NCBI GenBank assembly: GCA_003024785.1
Contig: PUQB01000074.1
Location: forward strand, 124,001-188,000
From: Selaginella tamariscina
Taxonomy: Eukaryota > Streptophyta > Lycopodiopsida > Selaginellales > Selaginellaceae
Direction of reading: 5' to 3'
Length of the DNA: 64,000 bases
How positions within the stretch are numbered: the stretch's first letter is position 1; each line of letters opens with the position of its first letter. Below are positions 48,231-61,689 of the stretch, one piece after another. Under the pieces are notes generated by a model. That model was given only the letters and a program-made list of their open reading frames with translations, did no database searches and had not been told where the DNA came from. Position numbers and translations under genes: made by a program.

Positions 48231-50903
48231 GTAGAACGACTAGTATCTAAGTCACCAGCCCAATCTACATTGCAGTTTCAGTGAAGATGATCCGGACCTT
48301 TTGTAGACCAAACCATGTGTGGATGTCCTTTGTAGATACACAGAACTCGTTTTGCCATCTGCCAATGGTAGAGTGTGGGTGCTTGCATGTAACAGATGAG
48401 AATCTACAATGAAAGCGATGTCAGGTCTTGTTATGTTGGCTAGATACAAGAGTCCTGATAAACTGTCAGTTGGCAAAACTAACATCCACAAGAGGTGTGG
48501 GAACTGAGCGACAGTCTTGCATATTGAAATCCTGTAGGAACTTGTGGATATATTATCATTGTGTGAGCACGTTATCCTGGGCCTGTATCTATCTTCGTAC
48601 CAAGTAGTTTTGTCACAAGACCAAGATCCTCCATGACAAAACGAGTCATGAGTTTCCCTTTTATTTCATCCAATAGAGAGTTGTTATTGCTCACAATGAG
48701 ATAGTTGTCCGCATAAACTGAAGTGCTTTCCACATCAACTTCTGGAAACCAAGGTTTATGAGAAATGACTTAAGACACTCATACAATTGTCTTGACGCTT
48801 GCTTAAGCCGTACACGCCTTTCGAAGTTTGCAAACGAGTTTGTCCAAGACGTTCAAAACCTGGTGGTTACATCATATATATCTCCTCCTTTAGACTGCCA
48901 TTAAAAATGCAGTCTTCACGTCCATGTGATCAACTTGATAATTAAACTCCATTGCAAATGCAATGTCCTAATGCTTATTTGCTTCACAATGGTGAAAAAT
49001 CTCATTAAAATCTCAAAATCTAAGCTAAGCTTGTAGCATTGAATAGTTCCATTTGCATTGCGTAGAACCTTGTACACCCAGCGACAACTAATAGGAGTAC
49101 GATTTTGGTAGGTTGACAAGTTCATAAGTCTTGTTGTGTTGAAGTGAGTTGAGTTCTTTTGTCATTGCTGCCATCCAATGATTCGAGTTAGGCCGATGAC
49201 TACTTCTTCAAAAGTGACTAGCTCATATACTTCCACCACATTGAAGTTCCAATCTTTTGGACGGGGTTGTTGCTCGATCAACCTTAAGCTTGTCTCTAGT
49301 AGTTTTCAACATTGAAGGGTAGCCCACGTGTGAGGCTCTCCACTTCAACTAGCTTGTGAGGACTCAAACCAGTACATTGGGGCGACATCATCCATGTCTT
49401 GAGCTGACGGGGTTCGAGACATTTTTGTCATCCTGGGTACACGTTCCTCATGTTGTACATGGTTATCTGCATGTCCCAATGTCTTCAGGACATCATCAGC
49501 AAGTATCCACGTCCAACCTACATATGTCCATGGCTCCTCAACTGTGTCTCTCATCCTTGTAAGTGAGTTGTTCATCAAATTGGATGTCGGTACTCACCAT
49601 GACTTGTCGAGTTTGAGAGTGGTAAAGCCGAAATCCAGCTGGAGCATATCCAATGAAGAAACATTCCAACCCTTGTTGTCTATTTGTTAAGACCTTGTTC
49701 ATTACCTTGGCGAAGCGACACATCCAAACTTCCTCAAAGTGGAGATGTTTCTGTCACTTTCCTGACCAAGCTTCTTCAGGTACTTTGAGGAGACTTGCTG
49801 TGTGGGATCCTGTTTTGCACATGTGTAGCTACTTGAATGGCTTCCACTAGAGATCTTTGGTAGACCAAAATTCAAGCAGGCACCTCACAACCTATGTTGA
49901 GCTTCTATAGCCACTCTGATACTGGACAAAATCTCGGGCCATGTGTCCTCCAAGTCCACAGGTCCAGCAAGTGTTCCCTCCTCCACACTTGCTTGCCTTT
50001 GTCTCCACCTTTGCTCCCGAGACCAAGATGAGTGTTGCCATCACTCCCGAAGTTGCTTGTTGGATTTAATATGCGGCCTCTTCCACGACCTCTGGGGTTG
50101 GTGCCTGCCCAGCATGAGTCTTCAACATCTCCTATGTTGAAGTTTGCCACTTGAACACCGAGTACACCAAGTAATTTGCTGTCAAAACTGAAATGAGTCC
50201 CTTGGTGGTCAACTTAGAATGCAGGATCATTTCAGCCTGTTTAAACGTCAGAGCAATCTTCCACAACATGAATGAAAGAGTTATAGACTGGATCATGCAT
50301 AGCATTGCACAAGGCAATTATTTTCTTGGATTCACTAAACATAGCTGGACTGCCTTCCAGTTCTGTCCAAAGATCTTGGAGCTTCAACAAGAACTCTTCA
50401 AAGTTCTCTTCAAGATGGAATTTGGTCTCTTTGATGCATGTTTCCACCACGCTTATCCTAGACAAAGACAACATTGTGTACTTGTTATGGAGATGAACCC
50501 AAATCTCCATCCATCATCAGCGGATCAATCAACTTGGAGAGCAAGAAACCTTTTACTCGTTCTTCTTTCTTCAACATGGTCGTCTTTGTCCAGTCCGCGT
50601 CATGAGTCTTCCTCATAGAGTCGTGTTGCCATCTAATCGATGACCTCACCTTCAACTGACATAGACGCTCCAATTTCTCATCTTACATGAGAAACTTGTT
50701 CTGGGCTCGACCATGTCCTAGAGCTCCTCCATCTTTAGCATCCGCTTCATTTTTTCAGACCAGGTATTGAAGCCACACCTTCTGTCGAACTAAACTACTC
50801 TTTGGAGCAAGATCAAACCCATCTTACTGCAACTCATGACTCAGAGATGTTTAAAGCTGGAACACGTAGAAAGATTATGAAAAAGACTATGGCTCCAATA
50901 CCA

Positions 50904-51046
50904 TGAAAGAAAAGGAGAGACAAGACTCAAAGTCGATCATACATTAATAAAACTACTCGCTATATATACATGCTTTAACGTATCCTATCTCTATCTCAAC
51001 TTCCTGATTTTGAGATCTCTTAAATTTTCTTCATTATTCTCCAATA
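50904..51046 (-). repeat. 5' LTR of minus-strand copia
   Basis: 143 bp, starting TATTGGAGAATAATG on the minus strand (usual TG replaced by TA) and containing a TATATATAGCGAG promoter-like string. Confidence 0.85.
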
Positions 51047-51051
51047 GCAAG

Positions 51052-52240
51052 TACGCGTGTTTATGCTTGGTCAAGGTGTTAAGCCTTGAGAATTTACTTA
51101 AGGGAGGTTAGGTTTCGTAATTGAATGTGTTATTAACACACTTGGCTAAAGGGTATTCTTAACGGTTGAATGACTTATACTCATTAGTAAAAAAAATTTA
51201 TTTATAAAGCACTCACAAGGTCATGTACTTAGGTTATTCAAATTTAGCATTAAAAAGTTTACTTAATAGAACACTTTGTATCTGTTTATTTATGATGCAC
51301 ATTTACATTCTCATTAAATACGAACACTAAGTATAAAGTATGACTTAGTCATTCAAACTCTTAAGGATTAATTGTGGGTTAGGATATCTGTTATGTTATA
51401 CTCTCTCTCAGATGAGAGTGATTCCTCAAAAGGTAAGTCATGTTATGATGCCTTAACTCTATTATAAGACATGTTTCCATAATGAGGTTAAGACATGAGC
51501 ATGTTTAAACCTAAGTCTTAAGTCATACTCGTAAGGTTGTTTTGAAAGATTTATTATTATTTATATAGGGTGTTGACATTAAATAGCAATTGACAGTCAC
51601 ATGTTGGTCTTTCGAGTTAAAACTTTAACATTATATATTTAAGAACTAAATATAAAGAAATTTTATAAAGATGAAGCCATTCAACTTACAGTAATCCTTT
51701 CTAATAAAGTTGAAGCCATTCAACTTACAGTAAGTCCTTTCTAATAAAGTCCAAAAATGTACTAAGATAGCATAATATAAAAGTGACTAATGATAAAAAT
51801 TATATTCTTGTTATTGTACTTTTGTTATTTCCAACCTAAATATAACATAGAAAGATTTAGATTCAAGTAAGTTGTCCAATCCAGAATTTTGATATACTTG
51901 ATTAGTGAGAACTCAAGCCAATTTCATGAAGCATTAGATGATCTCAACCATACAATGTTTGTAATGGAAACATTTCAAATACTTGTGTTGTATGTGAATG
52001 TGTAAATACTAATTCGAATCCTATGTGTAAAAAGAGAAATCATCATATTTGCAAAATATCCAGGATCAAAATTCATGAAACTTAAGTTAAAAGAGAAATC
52101 GTAATATGTTGCAAAATACCCGTCCGTAGTGTGCGCGTCCGGATCACTCCTGCATTGTTCTATCGGTTCACCAATATAAACGGAAGTTTTCCAGGAAATG
52201 TGCCTGTTCTTACACTTGAAATTAAATTATGTGATTATAT
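51052..52240. other. No gene recognised
   Basis: AT-rich. Contains a 46-bp tandem duplication at about 51671-51750 (GAAGCCATTCAACTTACAGT..CCTTTCTAATAAAGT twice). No coding evidence. Confidence 0.55.
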
Positions 52241-52249
52241 ATATTTACG

Positions 52250-52345
52250 CTCATTGGCCACGTATTTCGATATATACACACAATGCTCCAGGCCTCGTGG
52301 AAGAAGCAGTCAAGACGATAGATGCTTCGTACAGAGGTGTGTGTA
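52250..52345 (+). pseudogene. Relic of PPR gene exon 1
   Basis: GCTCATTGGCCACGTATTTC then CAGGCCTCGTGGAAGAAGCA and GCTTCGTACAGAGGTGTG, matching exon 1 of the PPR gene (60748-60594) with an internal deletion. Confidence 0.7.
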
Positions 52346-53270
52346 TGGGATTATATAGCGTGTGAATTGAATATCATCATATTAAGATGCACTTTATATA
52401 TGAAATATATCATCATTGAATGGTATATGCATAAATCCAATATATATAGTCCAGGAAATTCTTGTCATTGTGGCATTCTTATGTTAGACACATACACCGT
52501 GCACAATATATGTGTGTGTGTATGTGTTTATGTAAATGCGGAATTAATTAAAAAATGTTGCAAAACCCAAATGTGTACCTCCCTCAGCCTCCTTCTTACA
52601 ACCCTAGCGCCTCCGATCCATCAATTTTTTCCACTGTACAGCTCGAAGAAGCACTGATTGTACAGAGAATTCAATGAAATTACTGATTTGTGCAGAAATT
52701 AGCCACATTTTGTAACATACCTCACAAGATTTTGCTCGCAACTATCGTCTTCCTGAAGAACCCTAACGCCATTACTGGAACCCTAAACCCACTCAGTCAA
52801 TAATTAACGGCTATATAGTATTGATTAGTTAAGTTAATTAAATGAGGACACGACGTCTTTCATTTGCTAACCGTATATAATGTGTGATGTGATAAGCAAA
52901 TAACTTTTAGTATCACTTTCTTTTAACAAACAAAGTATTATTATTAATTGGTCACTGTTTAAAATAATGTGTTTTTTAATTATTATTATTTATATAAGAT
53001 AAAATTTATACAAATGTAATATTAAACTCTTGGAAATATAATTTAATTTTAAAGGTAGTCTATGTGAACCTATCCCATATGTTAAATAGTCTCTTGAATG
53101 TTGGGTTTTATTAATTAAATAAAGACCCTTTAGTGTTATATAATTTGTAAATTGCCCAGGTAATTCGGAAATTGCCCATGTTGATTTTAAATTAAATTTA
53201 CTATTAATCAGCTTAATAACACAAACATGGCAGTGTGATATATATACATACAGTAAAACCTTTAAATTAC

Positions 53271-53284
<14 letters not shown>

Positions 53285-53308
<24 letters not shown>

Positions 53309-53309
53309 A

Positions 53310-53389
<80 letters not shown>

Positions 53390-53453
53390 GGGGGGGGGGG
53401 GGGGGGGAGGGGGGGAGGGGGGGGAGGGAGGGAGGGAGGGATGTGTGTGTGTG
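53285..53453. repeat. (GA)n followed by a 79-base G homopolymer and (GGGA)n
   Basis: GA units run to 53309, then uninterrupted G from 53310 to 53388, T, 18 more G, then G-rich GGGA units and (GT)n. The same locus has 10 G at about 44390-44399 and none at about 21276. Confidence 0.9.
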
Positions 53454-54066
53454 TGTCTATGTTAAAATTTAAAGCTATTCATGTTTTTAAACCTCCAAAA
53501 ATTATTTTACAGAAACAAAATATTGTGAGTGCCATAAACCATCTCTTCGGAGTGTATAAAAGTACACATGTTTTTGTAATTACTATATAGTTTCCTTTTA
53601 ATATTGTACATTTTTAAAATAGTATATTTTAAGAGTTTAATCTTAAATTATATTTTAAAAATGTAGAAACTTTTAGAAATATCTATGTTTACAGTAATGG
53701 AAATAGACTAGTAGTAATCTTATGTTTAAAATAAAAGAACTATACCAATTGTGTAATATATATTTCAAAATATAATTTAATTAATATAAAATATACATAT
53801 CTGTACGTTGTTACAGTTTTATATAGATATCGTTAAACATAAACTGTGTACGTGTGTGTTAGAGAAGAATATAGAATTCATATGCTTATATGCATAAATT
53901 GTATTTAAATAATACAAAAATTTAAAGCCACGTCTTATACATTTGTACAAATAGTTATATATATAGATATATATAAACGAAAACATAAAGTGTTTTATTG
54001 TGCATTATTTAGAGAGAGGGAGACAGTATCCCAGACTTACTATAGCATACATTACTATAGAAACCT

Positions 54067-54954
54067 TCAGATTCCAGGCAGGATTCCAGGCAGTGGTGGA
54101 ATAGTAATTGGAAGGAGACTAGTAAGGAGCGAATTAACAATCCTAAGTATGCATAGAAGCACAGTTAAGAGAGTGATGAGTGGCGGCACAAGTCAGAGCC
54201 GACTAATGGCGGTATGATTCCAAGCAGGCCTTGAATTAAATTCAGCAGACCCAAGGTCACGGTCACATTTGCGTTTATATTAACTTGTGCTGCAAAATTG
54301 TAAAAAAACATGTAAACGATATATTTTATTTTTCAGTATTTTTAATTCTAATACAATTTTTACTTAAATAAACAAACAAATAGTTTTACTTACAGTGATA
54401 TATTCGTTATATACGCACCACTTAAAAAAGAGGTAAAAGTAGATGCAATATATGCCAAGACAGCCTAGTGAAGATAATCACAGTATAATTAGATATATAT
54501 TATTAAAAATTGATTTAATGCAGTGCCAACTTGTGCTGCAAAAATGTAATATAAATATTTTATTTTTCAGTACAATTTACTTAATAAAAACGTCCACTTA
54601 AAAAGAAGTTGAAATGTGTGCATAATAATTCTGGATATTATTAAATATTAATTATTTAATACTTACATACCAGTAAGGGTGGGAATAAGCGTATTGATTG
54701 TATTATTCAGAAGCTGAGTGATATTCGGAAGCTGCGAAATGGGTATGGAGAGGTTTAAAATTCCCTGGACATCTTGTATAATGACATCAAGTGGTCCTGT
54801 TCAACAATACTTATGAATATAAAAAGAGAGAAAAACGATAGAAAACACACCGCACACGCACACGCACACGCACACGCACACACTACCTGCTGCAGTCGCA
54901 GAAGAAGAACACCAAAGAGTAAAATAACGGCTGCGAAAAGAAGCTGAAAGTCAT
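54067..54954 (-). CDS. Small secreted protein, family copy S3 (best preserved mature part)
   Basis: Exons 54954-54887, 54796-54671 and 54289-54067. Exon 2 reads GPLDVIIQDVQGILNLSIPI, SQLPNITQLLNNTINTLIPT. Exon 3 reads NINANVTVTLGLLNLIQGLL, GIIPPLVGS, then after one missing base (TCTGACTTG where S1 has TCTGGACTT) the family frame continues to VNSLLTSLLPITIPPLPGIL and PGI, stop at 54067-54069. Exon 1 shows small indels relative to S1/S2 (CTTTCAGCTT for CTTTCAAGCTT), so the signal peptide frame is disturbed. The mature protein would be about 115 residues, hydrophobic, Leu/Ile/Pro/Asn-rich, with likely N-glycosylation sites (NLS, NIT, NNT, NVT). No known family recognised. Confidence 0.65.
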
Positions 54955-55094
54955 CATTGCTGCTTTGTTGTTGCTTGTTGAGTAACTGAGATTTGGTAAG
55001 TTTTAATAACTAGAAAGGGCGCTTAAATAGTAATTTCAGGATCAAAATTTCAAAATTCGTACCAATTTGTGAAAACGAAGCTGATTTGAACAAG

Positions 55095-55300
55095 TTTGAA
55101 AATGTGGCGCCAATTATTCAAATGACGTATTTGAATTCAAACAGATTTTCCATATGACATAATAGAATTGAGACAGATATGCACGCGGAATACCATTTAA
55201 GGATCAAATTTTCAATTTCTATACCAGTTTTGAAAATGAAGTTGATTTAAACAAGCTGAAAATGTGTCGCGAAAAATTCAAATGATGTAATATAATTGCT
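55095..55300. promoter_or_regulatory. Upstream modules of S3
   Basis: GGCGCCAATTATTCAAATGA at about 55104 and a decayed GTCGCGAAAAATTCAAATGA at about 55266, in the same positions as for S1 and S2. Confidence 0.4.
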
Positions 55301-56489
55301 ACCTAATTCACGTGGCAAACACTTATTGATTATATACTAATATATATAAATCTTTCTAATTTAAATGCATTAGAATTCTTCATTTCCTTACCACTCATTA
55401 AAACGATAGAGAGATAGAGATAGAATGTATTGACTTTAAATTTTTTTAGTTTAAAATTTATTAAAAATATATTATGTTTTGATAAAGGAATTAACTAATA
55501 TAATATAATCGAATAATTTAAGTTTTATTTAATAAATCTTATAATTATGATAATAATATTACACATTAAAGATCGATGTACGATATAAACACCCAAAATA
55601 TATCCGGGTTCTTAAACTCGAAATTAAATTATTGATATATTTTAATCTTATATAATTATTATTTCTAAATAAAAATTTATGTATATATAACATATTTAAA
55701 GTAAACTGTTTAAGAAAATAAAGTATATAAATAGATAATGTGATTATGCTTATGTATATATATATTATGCAGAATTAATTAAAAAATGTTGCAAACCCAT
55801 GAAGAACAACCCTAAACCCCAAAGACTCTGTCGAGAATTAATGTTGATTAGTTAAGCTAATTAAATGAGGACAAATTATAGCACGACGTGTCTCATTTGC
55901 CAACCGTATATAACGTGTGATGTGATAAGCCAATAATTCTTTCAGTGTCACTTTCTTTTAACAAACAAAGTATATATTATTGATCGGTCACTCTCAAGAA
56001 ACTGTTTAAAATAATGGATAATATATACAGAGACACACACACACACACATATATATACCATAAACCGTGGTTTCTAACACATGTTTTGCAATTACAATAT
56101 ATGTTCCTTTTATAATCAAATCACCAATTAATTTATTATTTTACATATATAAGTGGGACAGCAGTTTTTGGTGGGCAATGATGCAGCATAACTTAATAAT
56201 TTAACCTTAAATTCTATTTAATATAAGAAGGTTTAAATAAGTGTAGAAAATTTAAATAATATCTATGTTTAAAGTAATGGGTATTACGATAAATTAAAAT
56301 ATACTGTTTAAATTTTAAAAATTGAATACCAATTGTGCAATATATTTTAAGGATATAAGTGAGAATGCTTCATTATAATAAAGTATAGATATGTATATTT
56401 AAAATTATAATGCCGAGTAAAATTAGTGACTATATAAGTATATTACATAATAATTCTGGATATTATTAAATATTGATTTTATTACTCAC

Positions 56490-56775
56490 ATAGTGCAGTA
56501 ACGATGGGCTTAAGCTTATTGACTGTATTAGTCACAAACTGTGGTATGGAGTGGCTTAAAACTGCCTGGAGAGCTTGTATAGTGCTGTCATGTGGTCTTG
56601 TTTAAAACAATACTAATGAATAAAAAAGAGAGAAAACCCATAGATAAACACACACACACACACATGTTCACGCACACACACACGCGTGCGCGCGCGCACT
56701 ACCAGCAGTCACAGAAGAAGAAGAACACAAGGAGTACAATAATGGCTGCAAAAAAAAAGCTTGAAAAGTATTTTC
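56490..56775 (-). pseudogene. Relic of small secreted protein gene (S5)
   Basis: Exon 2 (to 56490) reads QALQAVLSHSIPQFVTNTVN with an altered acceptor (CAAG for CAGG). Exon 1 has lost its ATG and has an expanded T-run. It sits at the same place as S4 in the other duplicate. Confidence 0.6.
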
Positions 56776-56814
56776 CGGAGTATTAATTTGTGGAAATGAA
56801 GTTGATTTAAAACA

Positions 56815-57010
56815 ATTTGAAATTATGGCGCGAATTTTTCAAATGACGTATTTAAATTCAAACAGATCTTCCATATGACATAATAGAACAAGTTGAAAAT
56901 GTGGCGCGAAAATTCAAATAATTGACACGTGGAATATCTCAAATTTTCGTAAGTTGAAAATGTGGCGCGAAAAAATTCAAATGACATAATAAAATTGAGA
57001 CACGTATTTA
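56815..57010. promoter_or_regulatory. Upstream modules near S5
   Basis: GGCGCGAATTTTTCAAATGA at about 56827, GGCGCGAAAATTC at about 56902 and GGCGCGAAAAAATTCAAATG at about 56962, with ACACGTGG nearby. Confidence 0.4.
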
Positions 57011-57280
57011 CCGTAATACGTAATTACCTTACAAGACAAAAATCTACTCTTTGTACACGTGGAAAACACGTATTGGTTATATACTAATATAAATTATAAT
57101 CTTTCTAATTTGAATTGCATTCATTTTGACAATGCCGCTTACCAACACAAAAAACGATAGAGAGAGACTTTAAAACTATTTAATTATATAAAATCTAAGA
57201 TATATTAATGTTTGGATAGAATATAAATGGTATAGTTATATAATAACGCATTTAAAAAATAATTAAAAATATGTTAACTT

Positions 57281-60748
<3,468 letters not shown>

Positions 60749-61689
60749 CCATGAACCCTAAACCCTAAACCTCTGTTTCATTTAGGTTTAGTACGCCCTA
60801 ATTCATGAAATCGACAGGTAAATACCAGATCAAAATTCTTTATTTATTTATTTATTTATATACTTTATTTCTACTCACAAACACGTTTAGTTTAATATAT
60901 GTTATATGTACATAAATTATTAAAAGTAATAATTATATGAAATCAAAATATATATTTAATTTCAATGTACAATACATAATTAGGAAAATTATTATAATGA
61001 TGTATAGAATAGTAATTATAAGATTAGAACTTCAAAGGTTACCATTTTCATAACTACTTCAACAATTTAAAAATTATATAATATTCAGTTTGATAATTTC
61101 TCATAATAATATATATTATAAATATATAAACATATATACTATACAGGAAATTTTCAATAAATGAATTTTCTTATGTGAAACAAAATTATTTTTGCTTTTC
61201 AAATCAAAGATTATTGTTATAATTTTACATTTAGAATAATAGTGAAATAAAATTTATAATTGTAATGTATGTTTTGATATAGTTTACTTTTCTGGTTTAC
61301 TTTTAATGAATATGTTGAAAATTTAAATATATTTAAAACATTACTTTTTCTTAAGTCAAGATTAATGAATTAATTTAAATAAAATATTCTTTAAATGTCC
61401 AAACTTTAATGATTTAGATTTCACTTTGTTAAATTACATGAATCATAACTGCTAATTTTTAAACATATATTTTTTCGAAATATATTCTCTAATGATTTCT
61501 AATAAGTTCCATAAAACATGTTATTATAACTAAAATATTTAATTAGATTAATTTAAATAAATGTATTGAGTAATAAATTATTATATAATTGTAAAATTTA
61601 TTAAAAAAATTGAAAATACCCAATTATATTATATTAGATCATTCATTTTGTAAGATACTGTATATTATGTAATGTAATGTATATACGCA
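60749..61689. other. PPR 5' flank and AT-rich intergenic region
   Basis: A telo-box-like string AACCCTAAACCCTAAACC lies just upstream of the PPR start (60753-60770), a motif common in leaders of plant housekeeping genes. The rest is very AT-rich and shows no gene. Confidence 0.6.

Larger units (their letters stand above)
47589..51046 (-). mobile_element. Ty1/copia element on the minus strand, internally deleted
   Basis: Flanked by a 5-bp target duplication GCAAG (47584-47588 and 51047-51051). The 5' LTR is 51046-50904 (143 bp, ends TCTTTCA), followed by a tRNA-Met-type primer site TGGTATTGGAGCC. Reading on the minus strand: UBN2-type gag (50673-50241, LEENFEEFLLKLQDLWTELE), zinc-knuckle region (50150-49905), integrase tail (49723-49538, GLECFFIGYAPAGFRLY), reverse transcriptase (about 49125-48600, ISCRWVYKVLRNANGTIQCY), RNase H region (48491-48252, LLYLANITRPDIAF). 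Protease and the integrase core are missing between 49900 and 49730. The 3' LTR keeps only about 65 bp. Confidence 0.85.

Noticed and set aside
53235-53465. Poly-glycine open frame
   Set aside because: Translation of the G homopolymer, with no start context or other coding signal.
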